64,000 bases of DNA from Brenneria bubanii. Lineage in GTDB: Bacteria; Pseudomonadota; Gammaproteobacteria; Enterobacterales; Enterobacteriaceae. Below are positions 9,369-19,443 of the stretch, one piece after another. The notes beneath the pieces were generated by a model. That model saw only the letters and a list, made by a program, of their open reading frames with translations. It was not told where the DNA came from and did not search any database. Location of the stretch: contig NZ_JAKMAJ010000010.1 of NCBI RefSeq assembly GCF_022378355.1, positions 41,719 through 105,718 on the forward strand, given 5' to 3'. Each line of letters starts with the position of its first letter. Position 1 is the stretch's first letter. The position numbers and the translations under genes were made by a program.

Positions 9369-10778
9369 ATGGCAAAAGAAAAGAAAAAGCGCGGTTTTTT
9401 TTCCTGGCTTGGGCTAGGCCGTCAGGAAGAAGAACGACAAGAGCAACCGCAAGAGAAGTCTGAAATTCCTGAGACACCGGTCGCTGAAGCCGATGCCGAG
9501 ACACATCCGGCCGCGGAGCAAGAAACGGAGCTACGGAAGGCTCCCGTTGTGGAAAACAATGCAGATCCCGAACGGCCGCGGCCGGAAGCAGCCGATGCGG
9601 CGACGGAAGATCTGACGCGGGAACCCGCGCCGGCGAAAGACGTCGAACCAGAAGAACAGACCGCGCAAATAGAAACAACGAGCGCCGCCAGTGAAGCTGA
9701 AACGGCTAGCGCCGCCGATGAGGATGAGAAAGAAGAACCCGCCGGTGATCACGCAAATCCAGTCGAAGAGCCGACGGAAACGGCCCTCGCCGTTGAGGAT
9801 GAAGCGGACGCCGCAATCCAGCCCGTGACGGTCACGCACGAACAGGAACGGCCGACCCGGGAAGGATTCTTTGCTCGTCTGAAACGCAGTCTGGTAAAAA
9901 CCCGTCAGAATTTAGGTTCAGGATTTATCGGATTGTTTCGTGGTAAGAAAATCGACGATGATCTGTTTGAAGAGCTGGAAGAACAGTTACTGATTGCGGA
10001 TGTCGGCGTTGAAACCACGCGTAAAATCATTACCAGCCTGACGGAGCACGCCAACCGTAAGCAATTGAAAGATGCGGATACGCTTTTTGCCAAGCTGAAA
10101 GAAGAAATGGCGACAATACTTGCTAAAGTTGATGAACCGCTGAATATCGAGGGCAAAACGCCCTACGTAATCCTGATGGTCGGCGTCAACGGCGTGGGGA
10201 AAACCACCACCATCGGCAAAATGGCGCGGCAATTTCAGGCGCAGGGCAAATCAGTGATGCTGGCGGCGGGAGATACGTTCCGCGCAGCGGCGGTTGAACA
10301 GCTTCAGGTTTGGGGCCAGCGTAATAATGTCGCGGTGGTCGCGCAGCATACCGGCGCCGACTCGGCTTCGGTCATTTTCGACGCCATTCAGGCGGCGAAA
10401 GCCCGCGGAGTGGATGTGCTGATTGCCGATACCGCCGGTCGCTTGCAGAACAAAGCCCACCTGATGGAAGAGTTGAAGAAGATAGTCCGCGTAATGAAAA
10501 AGCTGGATGACGAAGCGCCGCATGAAGTTATGCTGACGCTGGATGCCAGCACCGGACAAAACGCGGTGAGTCAGGCGAAACTTTTCAACGAAGCGGTCGG
10601 CCTGACGGGGATCGCATTAACCAAACTTGATGGCACCGCCAAGGGCGGGGTAATTTTCGCCATCGCCGACCAGTTTAGCATCCCGATTCGCTATATCGGC
10701 GTCGGCGAAGGTATCGAAGATTTGCGGCCGTTTAAGGCTGCCGATTTTATTGAGGCACTTTTTGCCCGAGAGGATTAA
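9369..10778 (+). CDS. ftsY: FtsY signal recognition particle receptor
   Basis: FtsY docks SRP-ribosome complexes at the membrane for co-translational insertion. The 469-residue protein has a basic start (MAKEKKKRGFFSWLG), a long acidic A domain (residues about 20-175), and the NG GTPase domain with VGVNGVGKTTT, DTAGRLQNK and ALTKLDGTAKGG. I use the ATG at 9369, matching E. coli, rather than an in-frame codon at 9342. The acidic linker is Glu/Ala-rich and poorly conserved, as usual. It is first gene of ftsY-ftsE-ftsX. Confidence 0.97.
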   Translation: MAKEKKKRGFFSWLGLGRQEEERQEQPQEKSEIPETPVAEADAETHPAAEQETELRKAPVVENNADPERPRPEAADAATEDLTREPAPAKDVEPEEQTAQIETTSAASEAETASAADEDEKEEPAGDHANPVEEPTETALAVEDEADAAIQPVTVTHEQERPTREGFFARLKRSLVKTRQNLGSGFIGLFRGKKIDDDLFEELEEQLLIADVGVETTRKIITSLTEHANRKQLKDADTLFAKLKEEMATILAKVDEPLNIEGKTPYVILMVGVNGVGKTTTIGKMARQFQAQGKSVMLAAGDTFRAAAVEQLQVWGQRNNVAVVAQHTGADSASVIFDAIQAAKARGVDVLIADTAGRLQNKAHLMEELKKIVRVMKKLDDEAPHEVMLTLDASTGQNAVSQAKLFNEAVGLTGIALTKLDGTAKGGVIFAIADQFSIPIRYIGVGEGIEDLRPFKAADFIEALFARED

Positions 10779-10783
10779 AACGG

Positions 10784-11455
10784 ATGATTCGCTTTGAACA
10801 GGTCAGTAAAGCTTATCTCGGTGGACGTCAGGCGTTGCAGGGGGTGGACTTTTATCTGCGCCCGGCAGAAATGGCCTTCCTGACTGGTCATTCTGGTGCG
10901 GGGAAAAGTACCCTGCTGAAGCTGATTTGCGGTATAGAACGTCCCAGTGCTGGTCAGATCCTGTTCGGCGGACACAATATCAGCCGCCTGAAAAAGCGTG
11001 AAGTACCCTTTTTACGCCGCCAGATCGGGATGATCTTTCAGGATCACCATTTGCTGATGGAACGTACCGTTTATGACAACGTCGCGATGCCGCTGGTTAT
11101 CGCCGGCGCCAGTCGCGAGGACATTCGCCGCCGGGTTTCCGCCGCGCTCGACAAGGTAGGCCTGTTGGACAAAGCCAAAAACTACCCTATTCAGCTCTCC
11201 GGCGGGGAACAGCAGCGTGTCGGCATCGCGCGGGCGGTGGTCAACAAGCCCGCGGTTTTGCTGGCGGACGAACCGACCGGTAACCTGGATGACGCTTTGT
11301 CCGAAGGCATTCTCCGCCTGTTTGAAGAGTTCAATCGCGCAGGCGTCACCGTGTTGATGGCGACCCATGATACCGGGCTGATATCGCGACGAAATTACCG
11401 GGTCTTGACGTTGTCCAATGGCCGCATGATTGGGGGAAGTCATCATGGCGAATAA
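10784..11455 (+). CDS. ftsE: FtsE cell-division ABC ATPase
   Basis: FtsE powers the FtsEX complex, which activates the amidase regulator EnvC at the septum. All ABC motifs are present in 223 residues: Walker [10 protein letters not shown], signature LSGGEQQRV, Walker [13 protein letters not shown] and the switch histidine in ATHD. It starts five bases after ftsY, with its Shine-Dalgarno inside the ftsY end, and overlaps ftsX by 11 bases. Confidence 0.97.
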   Translation: MIRFEQVSKAYLGGRQALQGVDFYLRPAEMAFLTGHSGAGKSTLLKLICGIERPSAGQILFGGHNISRLKKREVPFLRRQIGMIFQDHHLLMERTVYDNVAMPLVIAGASREDIRRRVSAALDKVGLLDKAKNYPIQLSGGEQQRVGIARAVVNKPAVLLADEPTGNLDDALSEGILRLFEEFNRAGVTVLMATHDTGLISRRNYRVLTLSNGRMIGGSHHGE

Positions 11456-12413
11456 TAGCCGCAATGTGAAAAAGCCTGGCACGAAGGCCAGGTCATTACG
11501 CGGCGGCTGGCAGGAACAGTGGCGTTACGCATGGATGAATACGCTGGCCGATATGCTGCGCCAGCCGCTGGCGACGTTGTTAACCATTATGGTGATAGCG
11601 ATTTCTCTGGCGTTACCCAGTATTTGCTATCTGGTGTGGAAAAACGTCAGTCAGGCCGCCGAGCAGTGGTATCCCACGCCGCAGTTAACCGTGTATCTGG
11701 ATAAATCCCTGGACGACAACGCCGCGCAGGCGGTGATCACTCGGCTGCAATCGGAAGAGGGCGTCGAAAAGGTCAACTATCTGTCGCGCAATGAGGCGAT
11801 GGGCGAATTCCGCAACTGGTCGGGCTTCGGCGGCGCGCTGGATATGCTGGAGGAAAATCCGTTGCCGGCGGTCGCCATCATTACCCCGAAAATGACCTTC
11901 CAGAGTGCGGAAACCTTGACGACGTTGCGCGATCGAGTCGCCGCCACCCAAGGCGTGGACGAGGTCCGCATGGACGATAGCTGGTTTGCCCGCCTGGTCG
12001 CCCTGACCAGCCTGGTTGGCCAGATTTCCGCGACGATTGGCATATTGATGGTGATCGCCGTCTTCCTGGTGATCGGCAACAGCGTGCGCCTGAGCATCTT
12101 TAGCCGACGGGAAACCATCAACGTCATGAAGCTGATTGGCGCGACGGACGGTTTTATTCTGCGCCCCTTCCTCAACGGCGGCGCCGTAATGGGCTTTGCC
12201 GGCGCCGTGTTGTCGCTAATCCTGTCTCAGGCGCTGGTATGGCGGCTTGATGCGGTCGTCGCCCAAGTCGCGTCGGTCTTCGGCACCACCTTCAGGGTCA
12301 GAGGACTCAGTTGGGATGAATCCCTGCTGCTGTTGCTGATCGCCGCGATGATCGGCTGGTTGGCCGCGTGGCTGGCCACAGTCCAACATTTACGTCGTTT
12401 TACACCAGAATAA
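11445..12413 (+). CDS. ftsX: FtsX cell-division membrane protein
   Basis: FtsX is the membrane partner of FtsE and transmits ATP hydrolysis to periplasmic EnvC. The 322-residue protein has a cytoplasmic N-terminus, helix 1 near residues 45-65, a large periplasmic loop and three more helices at the C-terminal half. The ATG at 11445 is chosen because GGGGGAAG lies five bases before it; an earlier in-frame codon at 11430 would overlap that site. It overlaps ftsE by 11 bases, implying translational coupling. Confidence 0.96.
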   Translation: MANNSRNVKKPGTKARSLRGGWQEQWRYAWMNTLADMLRQPLATLLTIMVIAISLALPSICYLVWKNVSQAAEQWYPTPQLTVYLDKSLDDNAAQAVITRLQSEEGVEKVNYLSRNEAMGEFRNWSGFGGALDMLEENPLPAVAIITPKMTFQSAETLTTLRDRVAATQGVDEVRMDDSWFARLVALTSLVGQISATIGILMVIAVFLVIGNSVRLSIFSRRETINVMKLIGATDGFILRPFLNGGAVMGFAGAVLSLILSQALVWRLDAVVAQVASVFGTTFRVRGLSWDESLLLLLIAAMIGWLAAWLATVQHLRRFTPE

Positions 12414-12431
12414 TCTTTTTTTGTTATACTC

Positions 12432-12465
12432 TTCCCTTGTGCATCGGGCTGTATGCACAAGGGAA
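12432..12465 (+). terminator. Long perfect hairpin after ftsX
   Basis: TTCCCTTGTGCAT (12432-12444) and ATGCACAAGGGAA (12453-12465) form a perfect 13-pair stem with an eight-base loop, 19 bases after the ftsX stop. No T-run follows immediately; the next T-run is at about 12485. It may limit read-through of ftsYEX into rpoH or protect the mRNA end. Confidence 0.55.
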
Positions 12466-12559
12466 TGCCCTTCGGCCACCGCGTTTTTTTCGTCTCCGCC
12501 GACCCATAAATTCCTCAGTGATTCATCTTGATATGTTAAATAAGATGGATGAAAATAGG

Positions 12560-12587
12560 GGAACTTGTGAGAGAAATCACAGTCTGA
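12560..12587 (+). promoter_or_regulatory. Sigma-E-type promoter of rpoH (like E. coli P3)
   Basis: A -35 GGAACTT (12560-12566) and a -10 TCTGA (12583-12587) are separated by 16 bases, the RpoE consensus. Both elements and much of the spacer match E. coli rpoH P3. It lies about 160 bases before the rpoH start, leaving a long leader. This links envelope stress to heat-shock sigma synthesis. The rest of 12414-12749 holds the ftsX hairpin and, presumably, sigma-70 promoters that I cannot place firmly. Confidence 0.85.
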
Positions 12588-12749
12588 ATACATTAGCTAC
12601 TACGACGAATTTTCAATGAATTACCGCGGAAAGTCGGAGTAACACAGATAAATATCGCGGCTTGTTATTAACATATCGTTTTCGACAAGCGCATAGGCGA
12701 TCTTCTCATTAAGAAGCATCGTATAAACCGTAGTCATGAGAGAGGTTGA

Positions 12750-13607
12750 ATGACCAAAGATATGCAAACTTTCACCTTAGTTCCCCAAGGCAGTCTGGAA
12801 GGTTATATTCGCGCCGCCAATGCCTATCCGATGCTGACGGCGGAGGAAGAGCGGGCTCTGGCTGAACGGCTGCATTATCAGGGCGATCTGGAGGCGGCTA
12901 AACAGCTTATTCTGTCGCACCTGCGTTTTGTTATTCATGTAGCCCGTAATTATGCCGGCTACGGCCTGCCGCAGGCGGATCTGATTCAGGAAGGCAATAT
13001 CGGCCTGATGAAAGCGGTGCGCCGTTTTAATCCAGAAGTGGGCGTTCGTCTGGTCTCCTTTGCCGTGCACTGGATCAAGGCTGAAATCCACGAATACGTG
13101 TTGCGCAACTGGCGTATCGTGAAAGTCGCGACCACTAAAGCGCAACGTAAGCTGTTCTTCAACCTGCGGAAATCCAAACAGCGTCTTGGCTGGTTTAATC
13201 AGGATGAAGTCGAATTGGTCGCCCGGGAACTGGGCGTAACCAGTAAAGACGTGCTTGAGATGGAATCACGCATGGCGGCGCAGGACATGACCTTTGATCC
13301 GACGCCGGACGAAGAGACGCACGACGGCAAAGCCATGTCGCCGATGCTTTACCTGCAGGATAAGTCTTCCGATTTTGCCGACGGCATTGAGGAAGACAAC
13401 TGGGAAAGCCATGCGGCGGATAAACTGACCTACGCATTGGAAGGTCTGGACGAACGGAGTCAGCACATTATCCGTGCCCGTTGGCTGGACGATGACAACA
13501 AATCGACACTGCAGGAACTGGCCGATCAATATGGTGTTTCCGCGGAGCGCGTACGCCAGTTGGAAAAGAACGCCATGAAAAAACTGCGAGCGGCGATAGA
13601 GGCCTGA
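12750..13607 (+). CDS. rpoH: RpoH heat-shock sigma factor (sigma-32)
   Basis: The 285-residue sigma factor directs RNA polymerase to heat-shock promoters. Region 2 ([19 protein letters not shown]), the RpoH-specific box QRKLFFNLR used in chaperone and FtsH control, and the region 4 helix-turn-helix ([23 protein letters not shown]) are intact. GAGAGAGG precedes the ATG. In E. coli the 5' coding region and leader form a thermosensor; the coding start here is similar, but I did not fold it. It follows ftsX in the same direction. Confidence 0.98.
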   Translation: MTKDMQTFTLVPQGSLEGYIRAANAYPMLTAEEERALAERLHYQGDLEAAKQLILSHLRFVIHVARNYAGYGLPQADLIQEGNIGLMKAVRRFNPEVGVRLVSFAVHWIKAEIHEYVLRNWRIVKVATTKAQRKLFFNLRKSKQRLGWFNQDEVELVARELGVTSKDVLEMESRMAAQDMTFDPTPDEETHDGKAMSPMLYLQDKSSDFADGIEEDNWESHAADKLTYALEGLDERSQHIIRARWLDDDNKSTLQELADQYGVSAERVRQLEKNAMKKLRAAIEA

Positions 13608-13649
13608 ATCTGCTGACGGCATGCTCATGGCGCCGCACGCCACATCATA

Positions 13650-13678
13650 AAAATCCCCGCGCCAGCGGGGATTTTTTT
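13650..13678. terminator. Bidirectional terminator between rpoH and panM
   Basis: AAATCCCCGC and GCGGGGATTT form a ten-pair stem with a four-base loop, with an A-run on the left and a T-run on the right. It can stop rpoH on the plus strand and panM on the minus strand. Confidence 0.9.
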
Positions 13679-13690
13679 ACGCCCAACCAA

Positions 13691-14122
13691 CTATAAATGC
13701 CCGTCTAAGCTAGCCAAACCGCCATGCTTTACATAGCGCCAACCGCCGGAAACCGGTGAGAAACCACAGCTGATCATGAATTTCCCCAGTATCGACTCAT
13801 TAACCGTCGAGTGATCGGCCGTGACCAGCCACCACTCTTTGATCTCGGGCAAGGCCCTGAGCGTCTCTTCTACCAGGTAGCGCCCCACGCCGCGCCTTCG
13901 GGTCTCTACACGCACCATAAGATCATTCAGCTGAGCGTATTCTCCTTTTATTTCCACGAGCACACTCGCCGACAGTCGGTCGTTAAAGCGGGCAGCAAAC
14001 ACACGTCTTTCCGGCGTAAGTTGCTTTTCCAGCAGCTCAATATGTTGATGCGGCCAGATCTTAGACAGGTCAATTTTATCCTGGGGGCTGAATACGCTAA
14101 GAGACTCAACGGTTAATTTCAT
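13691..14122 (-). CDS. panM: PanM/PanZ aspartate decarboxylase maturation factor (GNAT fold)
   Basis: PanM promotes self-cleavage of pro-PanD to the active pyruvoyl decarboxylase and, with CoA bound, inhibits it, giving feedback on pantothenate synthesis. The 143-residue protein has the GNAT fold with VRVETRRRGVGRYLVEE, the acetyl-CoA loop, and begins MKLTVESLSVFSPQDKIDL, like E. coli (127 residues). It sits between rpoH and livJ, close to its E. coli place, but is transcribed convergently with rpoH. Confidence 0.9.
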   Translation of the reverse strand: MKLTVESLSVFSPQDKIDLSKIWPHQHIELLEKQLTPERRVFAARFNDRLSASVLVEIKGEYAQLNDLMVRVETRRRGVGRYLVEETLRALPEIKEWWLVTADHSTVNESILGKFMISCGFSPVSGGWRYVKHGGLASLDGHL

Positions 14123-14317
14123 TTACTAGCACTCCATTATATGAGTGAAGAATAATGTATCTGGTTTGTAGTCAAATGGTTATCCAATCAATTTGTTACC
14201 ATACACAGCAAAAATGTTTTTTTGATTAACCAAATTTTCGAATAAAACGTTATTGATTAACGAGTAATGCAGCACAAATCACTATAAAAAAATTAAACAC
14301 TGAACTTTAAACCTAGT

Positions 14318-14376
14318 ATTTTATGCTGTTTAGACAGCTTGTTTTTGATGGCTTCAGTTGATTTGCAGCATAAAAT
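14318..14376 (+). promoter_or_regulatory. livJ upstream region with competing inverted repeats
   Basis: ATTTTATGCTG (14318-14328) and CAGCATAAAAT (14366-14376) are perfect 11-base inverted arms with a 37-base loop. A smaller hairpin GCTGTTTAGACAGC (about 14325-14338) uses part of the left arm, so the two cannot form together. The 408 bases 14123-14530 are AT-rich and must hold the panM and livJ promoters; TATAAA near 14284 is a possible -10. Lrp and leucine control is known for liv genes, but no site is assigned. Confidence 0.45.
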
Positions 14377-14530
14377 TCCTGTTTAATAATATGAAAAATA
14401 AAGTCTTATTAGAAAATATTACTAATAATGACGCTAACCTATTCTTGTATATCAGGAAAAAGGTTATCTTATGGCACAGGGCAGTCAATTTTTCGACAGT
14501 ATCCATAATAACGATACATGGGGTAAACGG

Positions 14531-15643
14531 ATGAAATTTAGTAAAGGTAAAGCATTGCTGATGGGATGCATGGCTATCGCACTGAGTCAGACTGCACATG
14601 CCGAAGATATCAAAATCGCGGTTGTCGGGGCGATGTCTGGTCCTGTCGCACAGTACGGCGATATGGAGTTTATCGGCGCGCGTCAGGCCATTGCCGATAT
14701 CAACGCCAAAGGGGGCGTTGAGGGAAATAAGCTGGTTGGCGTTGAATACGATGATGCGTGCGACCCGAAACAGGCGGTCGCCGTTGCCAACAAGGTGATC
14801 AATGACGGCATTCGCTATGTGATCGGCCATTTGTGTTCTTCCTCCACGCAGCCGGCGTCTGATATTTATGAAGAAGAAGGCGTGATTATGATTACGCCGG
14901 CCGCAACCAACGCCGATCTGACCACTCGCGGCTACAATCTGGTGCTGCGCACCACCGGTCTTGATTCCGATCAGGGTCCAACCGCGGCAAAATACATTGT
15001 CGAGACGATTAAACCTCAGCGTATTGCCGTTGTACACGACAAACAACAATACGGCGAAGGTCTGGCTCGCGCCGTTCAGGATAACCTGAAAAAATCCGGC
15101 GCAAATGTAGTGCTGTTTGAAGGTGTGACGGCGGGCGATAAAGATTTTTCCACGCTGGTTGCGCGTTTGAAGAAAGAAAATGTGGACTTCGTTTATTTTG
15201 GCGGCTACTACCCGGAAATGGGCCAGATTTTGCGGCAAGCGCGTCAGGCCGGCATGACGACCAAATTTATGGGGCCGGAAGGCGTGGGTAACTCATCCCT
15301 GTCCAACATTGCCGGCGCTGCATCCGAAGGCATGCTGGTTACGCTGCCTAAACGTTACGATCAGGTCCCCGCCAACCAACCGGTTGTTGATGCGCTGAAG
15401 GCGAAAAAGCTGGATCCGAGCGGTCCGTTCATCTGGACCACCTATGCCGCCATTCAATCGCTGACGACCTCAATGCAGCGTAGCGGCAGCATGGAGCCGG
15501 AAAAGCTGGCGAGCGACCTGAAGGCCAAATCCGTTGATACCGTGATGGGGCCATTGGGCTGGGATGCAAAAGGCGACCTGAAAGGGTTTGAGTTTGGTGT
15601 GTTTGAGTGGCATGCAGACGGTACGTCCAGCGCAGTGAAATAA
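14531..15643 (+). CDS. livJ: LivJ branched-chain amino acid binding protein
   Basis: The periplasmic receptor binds Leu, Ile and Val for the LivHMGF importer. The precursor from ATG 14531 has 370 residues with a signal peptide ending AHA before [13 protein letters not shown]; the paired cysteines lie in DACDPKQ and HLCSSSTQ. Similarity to E. coli LivJ runs to the end. An in-frame ATG at 14471 has a better Shine-Dalgarno (AAGG, seven bases) and would add 20 residues, so the start is uncertain. livK, a second receptor in E. coli, is absent, so this is the only visible receptor for the transporter. Confidence 0.94.
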   Translation: MKFSKGKALLMGCMAIALSQTAHAEDIKIAVVGAMSGPVAQYGDMEFIGARQAIADINAKGGVEGNKLVGVEYDDACDPKQAVAVANKVINDGIRYVIGHLCSSSTQPASDIYEEEGVIMITPAATNADLTTRGYNLVLRTTGLDSDQGPTAAKYIVETIKPQRIAVVHDKQQYGEGLARAVQDNLKKSGANVVLFEGVTAGDKDFSTLVARLKKENVDFVYFGGYYPEMGQILRQARQAGMTTKFMGPEGVGNSSLSNIAGAASEGMLVTLPKRYDQVPANQPVVDALKAKKLDPSGPFIWTTYAAIQSLTTSMQRSGSMEPEKLASDLKAKSVDTVMGPLGWDAKGDLKGFEFGVFEWHADGTSSAVK

Positions 15644-15676
15644 GCAACCGAATCTGTATTAATCCCTCAATACCGA

Positions 15677-15705
15677 TGCCCCCGTAATCGCAAGACCCGG
15701 GGGCA
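15677..15705 (+). terminator. Hairpin between livJ and livH
   Basis: TGCCCCCG (15677-15684) and CGGGGGCA (15698-15705) form an eight-pair stem, followed by GAATTTAAGG rather than a T-run. Such intercistronic hairpins typically raise the receptor's mRNA level relative to the membrane genes. It is probably a partial attenuator or stabiliser. Confidence 0.55.
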
Positions 15706-15722
15706 GAATTTAAGGTAAAGGT

Positions 15723-16649
15723 ATGTCCGAGCAGTTCCTCTATTTTCTTCAGCAGATGTTCAACGGCCTGACGTTGGGCAGCACTTATGCGCTGATCGCC
15801 ATTGGCTACACCATGGTTTACGGCATTATCGGCATGATTAACTTTGCGCACGGCGAAGTTTATATGATCGGTAGCTATGTCTCTTTTATCGTTATTGCCG
15901 CCCTGATGATGATGGGCATTGACGCCGGCTGGTTATTAATCGGCGCGGCCTTTATCGCCGCCGTGGTGATTTCCAGCGCCTATGGCTGGAGCATCGAGCG
16001 CGTGGCCTATAAACCGGTGCGCACCTCCAAGCGCCTGATCGCGCTTATTTCCGCCATCGGCATGTCGATTTTCCTGCAAAACTACGTCAGCCTGACCCAG
16101 GGTTCCCGTGACGTCGCGCTGCCAAGCCTGGTTACCGGGCAATGGACGCTGGGTGAGAGCAACGGTTTTGCCGCGACGGTCAGCACCATGCAATTAACCA
16201 TCTGGGTTGTCACCTTCCTGGCAATGCTGGCGCTGACGCTATTTATTCGTTATTCGCGCATGGGGCGCGCCTGCCGCGCCTGCGCCGAAGATCTGAAAAT
16301 GGCCAGCCTGCTGGGCATCAGCACAGACCGGGTCATCTCTTTGACGTTTGTGATTGGCGCGGCAATGGCCGCGGTGGCCGGTGTTCTGCTGGGGCAGTTC
16401 TATGGCGTGATCAACCCCTACATTGGCTTCATGGCGGGGATGAAAGCCTTTACGGCCGCAGTGCTTGGCGGCATCGGCAGTATTCCTGGCGCGATGATCG
16501 GCGGTTTGATTCTGGGCGTGGCGGAAGCGCTGACATCCGCCTATCTGAGCACGGAGTATAAGGACGCCGTCTCCTTCGCGCTGTTGATCGCCGTGCTGTT
16601 GGTCATGCCCACCGGTATTCTTGGCCGCCCGGAGGTTGAGAAAGTATGA
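15723..16649 (+). CDS. livH: LivH branched-chain amino acid permease
   Basis: The 308-residue inner-membrane permease pairs with LivM. It has about eight helices with the family marks [31 protein letters not shown] and the cytoplasmic coupling region [21 protein letters not shown] precedes the ATG. Its stop overlaps the livM start by four bases. Confidence 0.97.
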   Translation: MSEQFLYFLQQMFNGLTLGSTYALIAIGYTMVYGIIGMINFAHGEVYMIGSYVSFIVIAALMMMGIDAGWLLIGAAFIAAVVISSAYGWSIERVAYKPVRTSKRLIALISAIGMSIFLQNYVSLTQGSRDVALPSLVTGQWTLGESNGFAATVSTMQLTIWVVTFLAMLALTLFIRYSRMGRACRACAEDLKMASLLGISTDRVISLTFVIGAAMAAVAGVLLGQFYGVINPYIGFMAGMKAFTAAVLGGIGSIPGAMIGGLILGVAEALTSAYLSTEYKDAVSFALLIAVLLVMPTGILGRPEVEKV

Positions 16650-17917
16650 AAAAGCTCAATCCCCTCAATGCCTGTATTTGCGCATTCACCCTGCTGGTGC
16701 TGGCTAGCTTCGTCATGGGCATGCAGCTTGAGCTTGATGGCACCAGACTGGTTGTGCGGGGCGCCGATCAAATCCGCTGGCACTGGATTGGAGCCGGCTG
16801 TGTTGTGGTTTTCTTCTTTCAGTTGGTCCGCCCGCTTATCCAGCAGGGTATGCAGAAGTTTTCCGGCCCATCGCTGGTGCTGCCGAGTTTTGACGGCAGT
16901 ACGCCCCGGCAGAAACTGCTGGCGGGGGTGATAATTATCGCCGCCATCGCCTGGCCTTTTCTGGTTTCACGCGGCACCGTGGATATCGCCACCCTGACCC
17001 TGATTTACGTCATGCTGGGCCTGGGATTAAACGTCGTCGTCGGCCTGTCCGGCCTGCTGGTGTTAGGCTATGGCGGTTTTTACGCCATCGGCGCTTATAC
17101 CTATGCGCTGTTGAATAATTACTATGGCTTGGGCTTTTGGGAAAGCCTGCCGCTGGCCGGCATAACCGCCGCCCTGTCGGGTTTTCTGCTGGGCTTCCCG
17201 GTATTGCGTCTGCGGGGCGACTACCTGGCCATCGTCACGCTGGGATTCGGCGAAATCGTACGTATCCTGCTGCTGAACAATACTGAAATCACCGGCGGTC
17301 CGAACGGCATCAGCCAGATCCCCAAACCGACTCTTTTTGGTCTTGAATTCAGCCGTAGCGCGCGTGACGGCTGGGATACCTTCCATCACTTCTTCGGACT
17401 GAAGTACGACCCCAGCGATCGCATTATTTTCCTCTACCTGGTGGCGCTGCTGCTGGTGATCCTGACTGTATTTATCATCAATCGCCTGCTGCGGATGCCG
17501 CTGGGCCGGGCCTGGGAAGCGCTGCGCGACGATGAGATCGCCTGCCGCTCGCTGGGACTCAGCCCGACGCGCATCAAGCTGACGGCATTCACCATCAGCG
17601 CCGCGTTCGCCGGTTTTGCCGGCACCTTGTTTGCCGCCCGCCAGGGATTTGTCAGCCCGGAATCTTTCACCTTCGCCGAGTCCGCATTTGTCCTGGCGAT
17701 TGTAGTGCTGGGCGGCATGGGCTCGCAGTTCGCGGTGATTCTCGCCGCCATATTGCTGGTGGTGTCGCGCGAGCTGATGCGTGATTTGAACGAATACAGC
17801 ATGCTGCTGCTGGGCGCGCTGATGGTATTGATGATGATTTGGCGTCCGCAAGGTCTGCTGCCGATGAAGCGCCCGCAGATGAAGCTGAAAGTAAGCGAGA
17901 AGGAAGAGCAGGCATGA
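16646..17917 (+). CDS. livM: LivM branched-chain amino acid permease
   Basis: This 423-residue permease completes the membrane channel of the importer. The N-terminal extension (residues about 1-100) with two helices is typical of enterobacterial LivM; the core has [32 protein letters not shown] (16 residues of which mark the family) and [15 protein letters not shown], the ATPase-contact loop. It overlaps livH and livG by four bases each, so the operon is tightly coupled. Confidence 0.97.
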   Translation: MKKLNPLNACICAFTLLVLASFVMGMQLELDGTRLVVRGADQIRWHWIGAGCVVVFFFQLVRPLIQQGMQKFSGPSLVLPSFDGSTPRQKLLAGVIIIAAIAWPFLVSRGTVDIATLTLIYVMLGLGLNVVVGLSGLLVLGYGGFYAIGAYTYALLNNYYGLGFWESLPLAGITAALSGFLLGFPVLRLRGDYLAIVTLGFGEIVRILLLNNTEITGGPNGISQIPKPTLFGLEFSRSARDGWDTFHHFFGLKYDPSDRIIFLYLVALLLVILTVFIINRLLRMPLGRAWEALRDDEIACRSLGLSPTRIKLTAFTISAAFAGFAGTLFAARQGFVSPESFTFAESAFVLAIVVLGGMGSQFAVILAAILLVVSRELMRDLNEYSMLLLGALMVLMMIWRPQGLLPMKRPQMKLKVSEKEEQA

Positions 17918-18684
17918 GTACGCAGCCATTACTATCCGTCAGAGGTCTGATGATGCGTTTCGGCGGTCTGCTGGCGGTCAACAACGTTGAACTGGATTTA
18001 AACGCGGGAGAAATCGTCTCGCTTATCGGCCCGAACGGCGCCGGTAAAACCACGGTATTTAACTGCCTGACCGGTTTTTATCGCCCCACCGGCGGCACTA
18101 TCATGCTGCGCGATCGGCATCTGGAAGGCTTGCCCGGACAGAAAATCGCCCGGATGGGCGTGGTTCGCACCTTTCAGCACGTGCGCCTGTTTCGTGAAAT
18201 GACCGTGATTGAGAATCTGCTGGTGGCCCAGCACCAGCATCTCAAAAGCGGCATCTTCGCCGGGCTGCTGAAAACGCCGGGATTTCGGCGCGCGGAAGCC
18301 GACGCCCAGGCGCGCGCGGCCGAGTGGCTGGAACGAGTCGGCCTGCTGGAGCTCGCCAATCGTCAGGCCGGCAATCTGGCATACGGTCAGCAGCGACGGC
18401 TGGAAATCGCCCGCTGCATGGTGACCCGACCGGACCTGTTGATGCTGGACGAGCCGGCGGCCGGACTCAACCCAAAAGAAACCGAAGAGTTAAATCTACT
18501 GATCGCCGAGCTGCGCGATCGTCATCAGGTTTCTGTACTGTTGATTGAGCATGACATGAAGCTGGTTATGGGCATTTCCGATCGGATTTATGTCGTCAAT
18601 CAGGGAACGCCGCTGGCCCACGGAACCCCGGCTGAAATTCGTAATAACCCGGATGTCATCCGTGCTTATCTGGGTGAAGGATAA
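17914..18684 (+). CDS. livG: LivG branched-chain amino acid ABC ATPase
   Basis: One of two ATPases of the Liv importer, 256 residues. Walker [10 protein letters not shown], signature-like [13 protein letters not shown] and Walker [13 protein letters not shown] are present; the Y-for-S change in the signature is normal for LivG. The ATG at 17914 overlaps the livM stop and has AAGGAAGAG upstream; a longer frame from 17839 is a livM shadow. Confidence 0.97.
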   Translation: MSTQPLLSVRGLMMRFGGLLAVNNVELDLNAGEIVSLIGPNGAGKTTVFNCLTGFYRPTGGTIMLRDRHLEGLPGQKIARMGVVRTFQHVRLFREMTVIENLLVAQHQHLKSGIFAGLLKTPGFRRAEADAQARAAEWLERVGLLELANRQAGNLAYGQQRRLEIARCMVTRPDLLMLDEPAAGLNPKETEELNLLIAELRDRHQVSVLLIEHDMKLVMGISDRIYVVNQGTPLAHGTPAEIRNNPDVIRAYLGEG

Positions 18685-18689
18685 CCTTT

Positions 18690-19391
18690 ATGCTGTCATT
18701 AAATCGGGTTTCGGCCCACTACGGGAAAATTCAGGCGCTGCATCAGGTCAGCCTGCACATCGAACAGGGAGAGATCGTTACGCTCATTGGCGCCAACGGC
18801 GCTGGGAAAACCACGCTGCTGGGTACGCTGTGCGGCGATCCGCGCGCCACCGAAGGCACCATCACCTTCGATGGCAAAGACATCACCGGCTGGCAGACCG
18901 CGAGAATCATGCGTGAAGCGATCGCCATTGTGCCCGAGGGGCGCCGCGTATTTTCCCGCATGACGGTGGAAGAAAACCTGGCCATGGGCGGATTCTTTGC
19001 CGAACGAAGCCAGTATCAGCAGCGAATCGAACGGGTGTACGATCTCTTTCCCCGCCTGTATGAACGACGCGCCCAGCGCGCCGGCACCATGTCCGGCGGC
19101 GAGCAGCAAATGCTGGCCATTGGCCGCGCACTGATGAGCCAACCGCGTTTATTGTTGCTTGATGAACCCTCATTAGGGCTTGCGCCGATCATCATTTTGC
19201 AAATTTTTGATACTATTCAGCAACTGCGTGAAGAAGGCATGACCATTTTCCTCGTGGAGCAAAACGCGAATCAGGCGTTACGTTTAGCCGATCGCGGCTA
19301 TGTGCTTGAAAATGGTCACGTTGTACTGGAAGACAGCGGAGCAGAATTACTCGCAAATGAGGCGGTTCGTTCAGCCTACCTGGGCGGCTAA
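18690..19391 (+). CDS. livF: LivF branched-chain amino acid ABC ATPase
   Basis: The second ATPase of the importer, 233 residues. It has Walker A GANGAGKTT, signature MSGGEQQMLAIGRAL, Walker B LLLDEPSLGLAP and VEQNANQAL near the end, matching E. coli LivF. It starts five bases after livG with GAAGGA upstream. Confidence 0.97.
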   Translation: MLSLNRVSAHYGKIQALHQVSLHIEQGEIVTLIGANGAGKTTLLGTLCGDPRATEGTITFDGKDITGWQTARIMREAIAIVPEGRRVFSRMTVEENLAMGGFFAERSQYQQRIERVYDLFPRLYERRAQRAGTMSGGEQQMLAIGRALMSQPRLLLLDEPSLGLAPIIILQIFDTIQQLREEGMTIFLVEQNANQALRLADRGYVLENGHVVLEDSGAELLANEAVRSAYLGG

Positions 19392-19398
19392 CCGAATT

Positions 19399-19419
19399 CA
19401 GGCCGGTTTATCCGGCCTG
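19399..19419 (+). terminator. Hairpin after livF
   Basis: CAGGCCGG and CCGGCCTG form an eight-pair stem with a TTTAT loop, followed by TCGTTCT. The T-run is weak, so partial read-through into the aminotransferase gene is possible. Confidence 0.6.
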
Positions 19420-19443
19420 TCGTTCTGATAAGGCAAAATAAAA

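Noticed and set aside
14354..15238. 294-codon minus-strand ORF
   Set aside because: It is antisense to livJ; its residue mix is typical of a shadow frame.
17063..17929. 288-codon minus-strand ORF
   Set aside because: It is antisense to livM, Gln/His/Arg-rich with no motif.
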